64,000 nt of DNA from Faucicola sp048551375. Lineage in GTDB: Bacteria > Pseudomonadota > Gammaproteobacteria > Pseudomonadales > Moraxellaceae. The notes beneath the pieces are model-generated. The model ran no database searches. It saw only the letters and a list, made by a program, of their open reading frames with translations, and was not told the origin of the DNA. Within the stretch, counting starts at the first letter, position 1; each line of letters begins with the position of its first letter. The translations under genes and the position numbers were made by a program. Location of the stretch: assembly GCF_048551375.1 (NCBI RefSeq), contig NZ_JBLYZJ010000001.1, forward strand, positions 354,339 to 418,338, written 5' to 3'. This document shows, piece after piece, positions 8,726 to 17,557 of the stretch.

Positions 8726-9829
8726 ATGGCAGGCAACACCATCGGACAAGTATTTACCGTCACCACCTGTGGCGAATCGCACGGTGCAGGGCTTATGGCA
8801 ATCGTGGACGGTATACCGCCCAACCTGCCACTCACCGAAGCCGATATCCAAATCGACCTTGACCGCCGTAAACCCGGTACAAGCAAATTTGCTACCCAAC
8901 GTAAAGAAGATGATATTGTCGAAATCATCTCTGGCGTGTTTGAGGGCAAGACCACAGGCACACCAATAGGCTTACTGATTCGCAATACCAACCAAAAATC
9001 CAAAGACTACAGCGATATCAAAGACACCTTCCGCCCCAACCATGCCGACTATGGCTATACCATGAAATACGGCTTTCGAGATTATCGAGGCGGTGGGCGT
9101 TCGTCTGCTCGTGAAACGGCAGTGCGTGTCGGTGCAGGGGCGATTGCCAAGAAGTATTTGCGTGAGCGACTGGGTATTGAAGTACGTGGCTATGTCACCC
9201 AAATTGGCAATGTGATTGCCGAAGACATCAACGAAAACGAGATTGACTGGGAATTTGTTAATAGTAATCCGTTCTTTTGTGCTGACAAAGACGCCATACC
9301 AGCAATGGAGCAACTCATTACCCAATGTCGAGAGCAAGGCACTAGCTGTGGAGCGAAATTGACCATTATTGCTACTGGCGTGCCAGTCGGACTGGGTGAG
9401 CCTGTATTTGACCGACTGGATGCTGATATTGCCCATGCGATGATGGGGATTAATGCGGTCAAAGGTGTAGAGATTGGGGATGGCATGGCGGTGGCAGGCG
9501 AGTTTGGACACCAAAGCCGTGATGAACTCACGCCAACTGGCTTTAAAGCCAACCATGCAGGCGGTGTCGCAGGGGGTATTTCGACAGGGCAAAGTATTGT
9601 CGTTACGATTGCCCTAAAGCCGACTGCCAGTATCACCACCGCAGGGCAAAGTATTGACGTTCATGGCAATGCTATCGAGATGCTGACCAAAGGTCGCCAT
9701 GACCCATGCGTGGGCGTGCGTGCGACACCGATTGCCGAGGCGATGCTTGCGATTGTGCTACTTGACCATTATCTACGCCATCGTGGGCAAAATGCGGATG
9801 TCGTGCCACCGTTGCAACCAATTGTTTAG
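8726..9829 (+). CDS. aroC: Chorismate synthase
   Basis: The 367-residue enzyme makes chorismate from 5-enolpyruvylshikimate 3-phosphate using reduced FMN, the last step of the shikimate pathway. Signatures are TCGESHGAGLMAIVDG at the N-terminus, YRGGGRSSARETAVRV in the middle and RHDPCVGVRATPIAEAM near the C-terminus. Length matches the family (about 360). AAGGTG precedes the ATG at good spacing. An apparent open frame on the opposite strand (8972-9592) is a codon-usage shadow. Confidence 0.97.
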   Translation: MAGNTIGQVFTVTTCGESHGAGLMAIVDGIPPNLPLTEADIQIDLDRRKPGTSKFATQRKEDDIVEIISGVFEGKTTGTPIGLLIRNTNQKSKDYSDIKDTFRPNHADYGYTMKYGFRDYRGGGRSSARETAVRVGAGAIAKKYLRERLGIEVRGYVTQIGNVIAEDINENEIDWEFVNSNPFFCADKDAIPAMEQLITQCREQGTSCGAKLTIIATGVPVGLGEPVFDRLDADIAHAMMGINAVKGVEIGDGMAVAGEFGHQSRDELTPTGFKANHAGGVAGGISTGQSIVVTIALKPTASITTAGQSIDVHGNAIEMLTKGRHDPCVGVRATPIAEAMLAIVLLDHYLRHRGQNADVVPPLQPIV

Positions 9830-9868
9830 TTTTATCAACTTAAAAAATAAAACCAAAAGAAGTAATCA

Positions 9869-10666
9869 ATGACCGATATGGCTGTCAGCCTTGAGCAATA
9901 CCAACGCAATCAGCTACTAGCCGAGATCGGCATCACTCGTTGGGTGAATCAAGATAGCCCAGTGATTGATGTGCCTCACGAGTGGCAAACCACGGCTGAT
10001 GTATCATTCGATACGGTTCAGCCTATTATCACTGAGCCACAAGCTGATCTTGAATTACAGGCTGATTTTAAACCGCCCGTTTATAATGATAACGATATCG
10101 TTGCACCACTTGTTATGCTTGAGCCTATGGCATCACTGGCTGATCAGCCATCAAGCTTTATTAATCCTGCTTTTACCGCCTCATCAACAAATAATTTTCA
10201 TGTGGCAATCACGCCTGTTGATGAGCGAAATATACCGATTGTTTCACGATTTAGCATTGATATTGGCATGATGAATGATTGTCTTTTATTGGTTAATCAA
10301 CAGGTTTTACAACAAGATACTCGTCAAGCCCACTTATGGCAACAAATCCAAATGGCACTCAAGCTGACAACACAGTCATTTAATTTTCCTTTGTTACAAC
10401 AAACCAATGAGCAATTTAATCATAGAGCTACCATGCGAGGGCATTTAAGTGCTACGGTGGCAAAAGCCAGCTTCTTGGGGGGTGTGTACGGTTTGACTCA
10501 AGGCAGAGTCACTAAGTTGGCATATTTGACCCCTTTGCCAGACTTGTTTCATCAGCCAATATCCGCTCAGTTTATCCCACAAACCATCCCTAGTTTGGCG
10601 GAGATGTTAGTCAATCCACAAAAAAAACGTGAATTTTGGGCTATTTTAAGCCAATCAGTTGAGTAA
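9869..10666 (+). CDS. holD: Probable DNA polymerase III psi subunit (divergent HolD)
   Basis: Two short blocks recall E. coli HolD. The N-terminal QLLAEIGITRWVNQDSP matches HolD's QLQQLGITQW region. The C-terminal PSLAEMLVNPQKKREFWAIL matches its PALTDLRANPTARAALWQQI. Between them lies a strand-rich segment (CLLLVNQQVL) at the expected place. Psi bridges the chi subunit and the clamp-loader complex. The protein has 265 residues against 137 in E. coli. The excess is a polar, Pro/Asp-rich insertion at about residues 30-125 and added sequence before the C-terminal block. It follows aroC by 39 bp with an AGAAG ribosome-binding site. The assignment rests on motif resemblance from memory and is tentative. 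Confidence 0.55.
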   Translation: MTDMAVSLEQYQRNQLLAEIGITRWVNQDSPVIDVPHEWQTTADVSFDTVQPIITEPQADLELQADFKPPVYNDNDIVAPLVMLEPMASLADQPSSFINPAFTASSTNNFHVAITPVDERNIPIVSRFSIDIGMMNDCLLLVNQQVLQQDTRQAHLWQQIQMALKLTTQSFNFPLLQQTNEQFNHRATMRGHLSATVAKASFLGGVYGLTQGRVTKLAYLTPLPDLFHQPISAQFIPQTIPSLAEMLVNPQKKREFWAILSQSVE

Positions 10667-10722
10667 TTTTAATATACGGTTTAGTATTATGACTAATTTG
10701 AAATAGTAATAAGAAACGTTTT

Positions 10723-10746
10723 TGTAGGGGCGTATGGCATACGCCC
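10723..10746. repeat. Family B palindrome (copy B3)
   Basis: TGTAGG precedes GGGCGTAT (10728-10735), loop GGC, ATACGCCC (10739-10746). It lies between the holD-like gene and serC. Confidence 0.8.
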
Positions 10747-10812
10747 TTTGATAATAGTGCCGTTTTTAGTTGAGTTAATTATCATCATTGATGTAAAACC
10801 AAAGGAAATGTT

Positions 10813-11937
10813 ATGAAATCAAATTTTGACCATCGTGTCGCCAATTTTTGTGCAGGCCCAGCTACGATGCCTACAGCAGTGCTTGAAAAAGCCCAAAGTG
10901 AATTGCTCAATTGGCGTGGTACAGGCATGTCGGTGATGGAAATGAGCCATCGCAGTGATGAGTTTGTGGCAATTGCCAGTAAAGCAGAGCAGGATTTACG
11001 CACTTTGATGAATATTCCTAATAATTATAAGGTGTTATTTGTACAAGGTGGGGCGAGTTTACAGTTCTCTGCGATTCCGTTAAACCTGTTAAAAGGTACA
11101 GCGGATTATTTGGATACTGGTATTTGGTCAAAAAAAGCCATCAGTGAAGCAAAGCGTTATGAGAAAGCAGGTCTTGGTAAAATCAATGTCGTTGCTTCTG
11201 CCAAAGACAGTAACTATACCGATGTGCCTGATATTGACACATGGCAACTGTCTGATAATGCAGATTATTTTCATTATTGCCCGAATGAAACCATTGGTGG
11301 TTTGGCGATGTTTGATGTGCCGAAAGTCGATGCACCGATTGTGGCGGATATGTCATCTTGCATTTTATCACAGCCGATTAATGTTAGTGATTATGGCTTA
11401 ATTTATGCAGGGGCTCAAAAAAATATTGGACCTGCTGGGTTGACCTTAGTGATTGTGCGTGAGGACTTAATCGGTCATGCCAATGCCGTTTGTCCTAGTA
11501 TTTTGGATTATAAAAATCAAGCTGATAATGATTCGATGTTAAATACACCATCGACATTTGCATGGTATTTGTCAGGTTTGGTGTTTGAATGGTTGCTAGA
11601 CCAAGGTGGGGTAGAAGCTATTTATCAGCAAAATCTTGCCAAAGCCCAAGCCCTATATGATTTTATTGATGGTAGTAATGTTTATCATAACCCTATCAAA
11701 CCTGCCCATCGTTCTATTATGAACGTACCATTTACCATTATGGATGGTAGTTTGGATAAGCAGTTTTTACAAGAAGCCGACAAAAGGGGGTTTTTAAACC
11801 TTAAAGGGCATCGCAGTGTGGGTGGTATGCGTGCTAGTATTTATAACGCAGTTGATTTACAAATTGTCAATGATTTAGTGGGTTTTATGCAACAATTTGA
11901 ACAATTTGGACAATCTACCCTTTCATCCACATCATAA
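10813..11937 (+). CDS. serC: Phosphoserine aminotransferase
   Basis: The 374-residue PLP enzyme transfers an amino group from glutamate to 3-phosphohydroxypyruvate in serine synthesis. It also acts in pyridoxal phosphate synthesis in many gammaproteobacteria. Signatures are NFCAGPATMP at the N-terminus, WRGTGMSVMEMSHRS, the PLP-lysine segment YAGAQKNIGPAGLT, and the C-terminal GHRSVGGMRASIYNAV. A strong AAAGGAAA ribosome-binding site precedes the ATG. Length is normal for the family (about 360). Confidence 0.97.
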   Translation: MKSNFDHRVANFCAGPATMPTAVLEKAQSELLNWRGTGMSVMEMSHRSDEFVAIASKAEQDLRTLMNIPNNYKVLFVQGGASLQFSAIPLNLLKGTADYLDTGIWSKKAISEAKRYEKAGLGKINVVASAKDSNYTDVPDIDTWQLSDNADYFHYCPNETIGGLAMFDVPKVDAPIVADMSSCILSQPINVSDYGLIYAGAQKNIGPAGLTLVIVREDLIGHANAVCPSILDYKNQADNDSMLNTPSTFAWYLSGLVFEWLLDQGGVEAIYQQNLAKAQALYDFIDGSNVYHNPIKPAHRSIMNVPFTIMDGSLDKQFLQEADKRGFLNLKGHRSVGGMRASIYNAVDLQIVNDLVGFMQQFEQFGQSTLSSTS

Positions 11938-12008
11938 AAACATTACAATGAGCAAGGTAGTTAACGTAATGTTACATTTCATACAACGATAAAAAGGTAA
12001 GTTTAACA

Positions 12009-13013
12009 ATGCGTATCATAAATAAATTGATGGATAACCCTTCACTGATAAGAAAAGGTATGATTGCTATTTTGGCAATGACCTTATCAACGGTGGCAAC
12101 CGCTGCGACATCTTACCGTGTCAAGGATGGCGACACCCTATCGAGTATTGCCAAACAGTATGATACTACCTTGCAAAAATTGATAGAAATAAACAATTTA
12201 AAAAATGCTAATGATGTTAAAATTGGTGATTTGATTTATCTTAATGATACTAGAGCTATCTATTACCAAGGGAAAACCATGACTTATGTTGTGCAATCTG
12301 GTGATAGTATCAGCAGTATTGCACGAAAATTTGATACTACTACCTCAACGTTATCTGAGCTAAATGATGGTGATTTGAGCCAATTTCGGATTGGAACAAA
12401 ACTAACAGTGCCAATGCAGACTATTAAAACAGATGAAGTAAAAGCACAGCCTGCTACGGCTAGTAATGTTAAAACGTTTACGTATGTTGTTCAATCTAAT
12501 GAAACCCTTAGAGGTGTTGCCAATAAGTTTGATATTGGTATTAGAGAGCTAGCTAAATTGAATAATTTGGATATTATGTCCTTGATTTATCGTGATCAGC
12601 GACTATTGATACCCTCAACACCTGCTCGCCTTAAAATAGTTGAAAATGATCGGTTATCATCTCAAGCCAAAACCGTTGCTACTACGAAAGCTACAGCTAT
12701 CACACCAATAACTGTAAAATCTAGCAATGCCGTTTCAACGAGTACCAAAACACCTGCTAAATCAGCCACTAAAAATCCAACCACCGAAACCCGTTCAAAT
12801 TTATTAGATTTTACTACCTATCAAATACAAAAAGGTGATTCACTGATTGTTTTGGCAAAGCGTTATAATACGACAGTAGCAGGTTTGGCTAAAATTAATA
12901 ATATAGAGCCAACTGCTAGTTTAGTTGCTGGTAAGATTTTGACTGTACCTAACATTCAACCTATCAAGCCAATTAGTACCACTAAAATGAATGATAGAAA
13001 TACTTATGATTAA
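12009..13013 (+). CDS. Secreted protein with four LysM domains
   Basis: The 334-residue product has an N-terminal signal segment (GMIAILAMTLSTVATAA). Four LysM modules follow at about residues 37-80, 94-138, 157-202 and 272-316. Each starts with a Y-x-V/I-Q/K-x-G/N-D/E-x-L type motif and ends in an (L/I)xVP-like strand. LysM modules bind N-acetylglucosamine-containing glycans, so the protein probably binds peptidoglycan in the periplasm. No catalytic domain is present. A Thr/Lys/Ser-rich linker (about 205-265) separates the third and fourth modules. A rho-independent terminator follows at 13065. Confidence 0.85.
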   Translation: MRIINKLMDNPSLIRKGMIAILAMTLSTVATAATSYRVKDGDTLSSIAKQYDTTLQKLIEINNLKNANDVKIGDLIYLNDTRAIYYQGKTMTYVVQSGDSISSIARKFDTTTSTLSELNDGDLSQFRIGTKLTVPMQTIKTDEVKAQPATASNVKTFTYVVQSNETLRGVANKFDIGIRELAKLNNLDIMSLIYRDQRLLIPSTPARLKIVENDRLSSQAKTVATTKATAITPITVKSSNAVSTSTKTPAKSATKNPTTETRSNLLDFTTYQIQKGDSLIVLAKRYNTTVAGLAKINNIEPTASLVAGKILTVPNIQPIKPISTTKMNDRNTYD

Positions 13014-13064
13014 TTGCTATGATGGTGGCTAGTATTGGCTTTAACAGAAGCGTATTGAGAGAAG

Positions 13065-13088
13065 GCTTGGTGAATCCAAGCTTTTTTT
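13065..13088 (+). terminator. Rho-independent terminator after the LysM gene
   Basis: GCTTGG (13065-13070), loop TGAAT, CCAAGC (13076-13081), then a run of seven T (13082-13088). It lies 52 bp past the LysM gene stop and upstream of yejA. Confidence 0.85.
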
Positions 13089-13112
13089 ATGTGAGATAGA
13101 GAGTTTGGCTTG

Positions 13113-15029
13113 ATGAAAAAAAACGCCACAAAAGCAAGGGTTTTGCTCCCTGTTGCTTTAATAATGGCTAGTTTGTGCTTCACAAATCAGCATGATAGTC
13201 CATTTACTAAGAAGCTTATTAATACAGTTGTTGATACGATGGTGAATCCAGCCAATGCGACCCCCATCACTTCGACCACCCTTGCTCACAATAGTACCGC
13301 TCAATTTAACAATCTTAGCCATCTGCCGTATGCCAATCCCAACGCCCCCAAAGGTGGTACGTTAAGCCTATCGGCAATTGGTACTTTTGACAGTATCAAT
13401 AAATGGATAGATGTCGGTACGCCTGTGATAGGCACGGATTATCTGTTTGAAAGTCTGATGACCAGTTCGCTGTCCGAGGCGTTTGTCCAGTATCCGCTAC
13501 TTGCGGACAAAGTCACCTATGACCCTGCCGACCCCAGTTGGGTGATTTACCATATCAATCCGCACGCCAAATTTTGGGATGGTACGCCTGTCACCGCTGA
13601 TGATGTCAAAGCTAGTATGGATGCGATGCTCACCAAAGGTTTGATGAGTATGCGGAGTTATTTGGGTGATGTCAAAGAAACCCAAGTGATTGATAAACAA
13701 ACGGTTAAATTTATTTTTAAATCCAAAGATAATCAAGAAATCAAACTTACCGTTGCTCAAATGCCGATTTGGTCAAAAAAAACCATTGATGCCTATTTTG
13801 ACAAAGTAGGGCTTGTGCCGTTGATGGGGAGTGGGGCGTATAAAGTCGGCAATATCGAGGCAGGGCGAAGCATCACCTATGTGCGTGACCCAAACTATTG
13901 GGGGGCAAAACCCGAGGCAGGCGTGATGGTGAATGTAGGTCGCAATAATTTTGACCAAATCAAATATGTGTATTACCAAAACCCCGAAGTCGCATTTGAA
14001 GGCTTTAAGGCAGGGGAATACCTGTTTCGTGCCGAAAATAAAGCCCGTACTTGGGTGACTGGCTACAATTTCCCTGCGATGACTGCCAATATGGTGATGA
14101 AGGAAAAAATCGCCAATAAAAATCCTGTTCCCATGCAAGCCATCGTGATGAACCTTCGCCGTCCGATTTTTCAAGATATTCGAGTGCGTCAAGCTTTGAC
14201 ACTGGCGTATGATTTTGAATGGCTGAATAAAACCATGTTCTATGGGCAGTATGAACGCTTGCAAAGCTTCTTTCATGGTTCAGAATTGCAAGCCACAGGC
14301 ACGCCAAGCCCTGCCGAAATGGATATATTAAATCCGTTATTACCAAGCCTTGAGCCGATTCAACGTAACGCAGTCGTTAGTAATTGGCAAGCCCCAAAAT
14401 CCAATGGCGATGGTTTTAATCGAGATAATTTACTCAAGGCTCGTGAATTGCTGTTGCAGGCAGGTTTTCAATATCGCAATATGAAGCTGTATCAGCCAAA
14501 CGGTCAGCCAGCCAAAATCGAGTTTTTGACTGCCGATGAAAAAAATGCTCGGATTATCTTGCCGTATTTACGCAATTTGCAACGCTTGGGCTTTGACACC
14601 AGTTTTCGCCAAGCTGATGTACCGCAGTATTTGGAGCGAACTCGCAAATATGATTATGACATGATTATTGATATGTTTATGCAAAGTCTTTCACCAGGGT
14701 CGGAACAAGCCTATATGTGGGGGTCGCAATCTGCGGATGAGGCAGGCAATCAAAACTCAGCAGGGATTAAAAATAAGGCGATTGATAGTGTGATTGATAA
14801 ACTCACCAAAGCCAAAAATCGTGAGGATATCGTGTTATATACCCATGTGTTAGACCGTCTGCTTCGAGCAGGGTATTATGTCGTGCCGACTTATGGTAAG
14901 ACCACGGATAATGTGGCGTATTGGCGATTTTATGAGCATGGGCAGTTGCCGAGTAATGCAATTGGGATAGATTATTGGTGGGTCAATCCGCAAAAATATA
15001 GCGAAGTGATGCGTTATTTGGGGCGTTAA
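13113..15029 (+). CDS. yejA: Peptide ABC transporter substrate-binding protein, YejA-like
   Basis: This family 5 extracellular solute-binding protein (638 residues) resembles YejA. The segment YANPNAPKGGTLSLSAIGTF followed by a TDYLFESLM block is typical of the YejA/microcin-C-type branch rather than OppA. It has an N-terminal hydrophobic export segment (about residues 8-24) and a spacer before the mature domain. In E. coli YejABEF imports peptides and microcin C. ATG at 13113 is used because a TTG immediately before it is unlikely. yejB and yejE follow after two intervening genes. Its stop is one base from the next ATG. Confidence 0.88.
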   Translation: MKKNATKARVLLPVALIMASLCFTNQHDSPFTKKLINTVVDTMVNPANATPITSTTLAHNSTAQFNNLSHLPYANPNAPKGGTLSLSAIGTFDSINKWIDVGTPVIGTDYLFESLMTSSLSEAFVQYPLLADKVTYDPADPSWVIYHINPHAKFWDGTPVTADDVKASMDAMLTKGLMSMRSYLGDVKETQVIDKQTVKFIFKSKDNQEIKLTVAQMPIWSKKTIDAYFDKVGLVPLMGSGAYKVGNIEAGRSITYVRDPNYWGAKPEAGVMVNVGRNNFDQIKYVYYQNPEVAFEGFKAGEYLFRAENKARTWVTGYNFPAMTANMVMKEKIANKNPVPMQAIVMNLRRPIFQDIRVRQALTLAYDFEWLNKTMFYGQYERLQSFFHGSELQATGTPSPAEMDILNPLLPSLEPIQRNAVVSNWQAPKSNGDGFNRDNLLKARELLLQAGFQYRNMKLYQPNGQPAKIEFLTADEKNARIILPYLRNLQRLGFDTSFRQADVPQYLERTRKYDYDMIIDMFMQSLSPGSEQAYMWGSQSADEAGNQNSAGIKNKAIDSVIDKLTKAKNREDIVLYTHVLDRLLRAGYYVVPTYGKTTDNVAYWRFYEHGQLPSNAIGIDYWWVNPQKYSEVMRYLGR

Positions 15030-15030
15030 A

Positions 15031-15648
15031 ATGAGTGAATCACAAAATCGCTATGTTGAATATAAGAATGTATTTCTTTGGCAATATATCTGTGACCATG
15101 AACTTGTTGTTTGTCCTCGTTGCAATAAGGCAAGCAAGGTAGAAAATGCAGAATTTTATTGCTTACATTGCCATTTGCATTTAAATGAGTGTGATAAATT
15201 TCATTGGTATGGCGATTTACAGCTTACCACAAAATCTAATCAAAGCTGTTATCATTGTGGCTCACCATTATTTTATCAAAATGTTATTCATGCACCACAT
15301 GATAATTTTTCAAAAAAAATAACACTTGAATGTGAGAAATGCCAAAAACAAAACTCAGTCACGTTACAAAAAATGATTATCCACAAGTATCAAGGTGAAG
15401 ACTATTATTTTGGGTTGCCATTATTGCTACAAATGTCTTGTTCACATGGGATATTGTGGGCGTATAATTGGCAACATTTACAGGATTTGAAAGCCTTTAT
15501 CCAAGCGGACTTGCGAGAGCGTACCAAAAACTCAGGCAATGGTAGCCTAATGTCCCGTTTACCACTTTGGATAAAATCTGCAAAAAATCGAGAAGGGCTA
15601 CTAAAACTGATTACCAAAATAGAAAAATTGGTTCAAATTGAGAGTTAA
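15031..15648 (+). CDS. Multi-zinc-ribbon protein, function unknown
   Basis: The 205-residue protein carries several Cys pairs: CPRC and CLHC (about residues 28-49), CYHC (about 74-77) and CEKC (about 110-113). These are consistent with two or three zinc ribbons. The C-terminal half (FGLPLLLQMSCSHGILWAYN, then LPLWIKSAKNREGLL) recalls an uncharacterised family sometimes labelled PriA-like or TFIIB-type zinc ribbon. It has no helicase motifs, so the PriA label is not adopted. It starts one base after the yejA stop and is followed 20 bp later by gloB, so it is part of the transporter transcription unit. Its role there is unknown. Confidence 0.7.
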   Translation: MSESQNRYVEYKNVFLWQYICDHELVVCPRCNKASKVENAEFYCLHCHLHLNECDKFHWYGDLQLTTKSNQSCYHCGSPLFYQNVIHAPHDNFSKKITLECEKCQKQNSVTLQKMIIHKYQGEDYYFGLPLLLQMSCSHGILWAYNWQHLQDLKAFIQADLRERTKNSGNGSLMSRLPLWIKSAKNREGLLKLITKIEKLVQIES

Positions 15649-15668
15649 ATTACCAAAAAGGATTAATC

Positions 15669-16493
15669 ATGCTAAAAATCCACCCAATCCCAGCCTTTAA
15701 TGACAATTATATTTGGGCGATTATCAATGAGCAGAACCAAGAAGTGATTATTGTCGATGCAGGGGATGCCAAACCTGTGCTGGATTTTGTTCATCAAAAT
15801 AGCCTAAGCATTCGCCAAATTTGGGTCACCCATCACCATAATGACCATATTGGTGGCGTGGCGGAACTGGCTCAAAACTTCCCCAATGCTCAAGTGTTCG
15901 CCCATGCTGATGTATTGCCACAAATCGGCTTAAAGAATCCCAATCAAGGCGTTACCGTGGGTGAGGGTAGTGAATTGAAGGCTTGGGGTGATACGTTAAA
16001 TTTACCACTGCAAGTATGGCAAACCGCAGGGCATACTGACAATCATTTGGCGTTTTTGCTGACCTTTGACAAACGATTGCATATTTTCTGTGGTGATACG
16101 CTGTTTCGAGGGGGTTGTGGGCGAGTGTTTACAGGCACGATTGAGCAGTTGTTTGAAAGTTTTGACCGTTTTAATGAGTTACACGATGATAAAACCTTGT
16201 TTTATCCTGCTCACGAATATACCTTGTCAAATCTGAAATTTGCCCAAAGTATCCAGCCAAATAATGCGGATATCGCCCATGCTATCGAGATGGATAGCAA
16301 AAAACGTGACAACAATCAGCCGACTTTGCCAACCACATTGGCGGATGAGCGATTAATCAATCCGTTTATGCAAATCATTTATCAGCCACATTGTGATGAA
16401 CTGATTGCCAGTGTTAATCAGCAATTGCCAAATACAGGTGATGAGCCCTTAGCGGTGTTTAGTGCGTTGCGTGAATTGAAAAATAGGTTTTGA
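15669..16493 (+). CDS. gloB: Hydroxyacylglutathione hydrolase (glyoxalase II)
   Basis: This 274-residue metallo-beta-lactamase-fold enzyme hydrolyses S-D-lactoylglutathione to D-lactate and glutathione, finishing methylglyoxal detoxification. The metal-binding motif THHHNDHIGG is at residues 54-63. Further ligands lie in QTAGHTDNH, FCGDTLFRGGCGR and PAHEYTLSN. AAAAGGATT gives a good ribosome-binding site. Its TGA overlaps the yejB start region (ATGATG at 16493), so translation of yejB may be coupled to it. It also carries one copy of the AATAGCCTAAGC 12-mer, read as NSLS just before the metal motif. Confidence 0.95.
   Translation: MLKIHPIPAFNDNYIWAIINEQNQEVIIVDAGDAKPVLDFVHQNSLSIRQIWVTHHHNDHIGGVAELAQNFPNAQVFAHADVLPQIGLKNPNQGVTVGEGSELKAWGDTLNLPLQVWQTAGHTDNHLAFLLTFDKRLHIFCGDTLFRGGCGRVFTGTIEQLFESFDRFNELHDDKTLFYPAHEYTLSNLKFAQSIQPNNADIAHAIEMDSKKRDNNQPTLPTTLADERLINPFMQIIYQPHCDELIASVNQQLPNTGDEPLAVFSALRELKNRF
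15798..15809 (+). repeat. AATAGCCTAAGC element, copy 2 (in gloB)
   Basis: The 12-base core only, read in frame as NSLS in HQNSLSIRQ. The AAAT tail is absent. Confidence 0.65.
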
Positions 16494-16495
16494 TG

Positions 16496-17557
16496 ATGGG
16501 TAAATATATTCTCAAACGGCTATTGCTGATTATTCCCACCCTATTTTTGATTTTGCTCACCAACTTCGCCATTATCCAATCCGCCCCCGGTGGCCCAGTC
16601 GAGCAGAAAATCGCCCAAATCCAAGAAGCCCAAAAAGGCGGTCAAAACGGACAATTTACCACGCCGACCAATTATCAAAGCAGTTACCAAGGTAGTAGGG
16701 GTTTGTCACCTGATATGGTCGAGGCGATTAAAAAACAATATGGCTTTGATAAATCCGCCCCACAGCGGTTTTGGCTGATGCTCACCAGTTATGCCAAAGG
16801 CGATTTTGGCACGTCATTTTTTAAGGGTAAGCCAGTCGGACAGCTTATTTTGGACAAAATGCCTGTGTCGATTTCGCTTGGGCTGTGGAGTACCTTGCTA
16901 ATTTATTTGATTGCCGTGCCACTCGGCATTGCCAAGGCAGTACGTCATAATTCCTTGATGGATAAAAGTACGGCATTACTACTGGCTGTCAGCTATGCCG
17001 TGCCTGTATTTGTGTTGGCGGTGGTGCTGATTGTGCTGTTAGCAGGGGGCAGTTATTGGCAGATTTTTCCGCTACAGGGTTTGGTGTCAGAGAATTTTGA
17101 CAAGCTGTCGATGTTTGGCAAAATCAAAGATTATTTTTGGCATTTGGCATTGCCACTCACCGCAAGTACGTTGGGCGGTTTTGCAGGGCTTGCGTATTTG
17201 ACTAAGTTTAGTTTTATGGAAGAGTTGAATAAGCAATATGTGCTGACCGCTCGCAGTAAGGGGCTAACTGAAAACAAAGTGCTATACGGTCATGTGTTTC
17301 GGAATGCGATGTTGATTATCATTGCTGGCTTGCCGTCTGCGATTGTGGGGATATTTTTTACTGGGAATTTTTTGATTGAGGTGATTTTTAATTTGGATGG
17401 GTTAGGGCGGTTGGGGTTTGAGGCGATACAACAGCGTGATTATCCTGTGATTTTTGGGACGTTGTTTATTTTTACCCTGATGGGGTTGGTGTTGCAACTG
17501 ATTAGCGATATCACTTATCATTGGATTGACCCTAGAATTGATTTTGAGAGTCGTTAA
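16496..17557 (+). CDS. yejB: Peptide ABC transporter permease, YejB-like
   Basis: This inner-membrane permease has 353 residues. The N-terminus MGKYILKRLLLIIPTLFLIL and the APGGPVEQKIAQIQ block closely recall YejB. A large periplasmic loop (about residues 40-100) precedes the transport domain, and the EAA-type loop falls near TARSKGLTENKVLYGHVFRN. ATG 16496 is chosen by homology, with 16493 as an alternative. It overlaps gloB upstream and ends in a one-base overlap with yejE. Confidence 0.9.
   Translation: MGKYILKRLLLIIPTLFLILLTNFAIIQSAPGGPVEQKIAQIQEAQKGGQNGQFTTPTNYQSSYQGSRGLSPDMVEAIKKQYGFDKSAPQRFWLMLTSYAKGDFGTSFFKGKPVGQLILDKMPVSISLGLWSTLLIYLIAVPLGIAKAVRHNSLMDKSTALLLAVSYAVPVFVLAVVLIVLLAGGSYWQIFPLQGLVSENFDKLSMFGKIKDYFWHLALPLTASTLGGFAGLAYLTKFSFMEELNKQYVLTARSKGLTENKVLYGHVFRNAMLIIIAGLPSAIVGIFFTGNFLIEVIFNLDGLGRLGFEAIQQRDYPVIFGTLFIFTLMGLVLQLISDITYHWIDPRIDFESR

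Noticed and set aside
8972..9592. 206-codon open frame opposite aroC
   Set aside because: It lies fully antisense to a clear chorismate synthase and lacks a recognisable motif or ribosome-binding site. It follows from codon bias of aroC.
11939..11973. Hairpin AACATTAC/GTAATGTT after serC as a terminator
   Set aside because: The 19-base loop and absence of a T run make it weak, and it may be chance in AT-rich sequence.
15031..15648. Calling the zinc-ribbon gene a PriA helicase
   Set aside because: The protein is 205 residues with no Walker or helicase motifs. Only Cys knuckles are shared.
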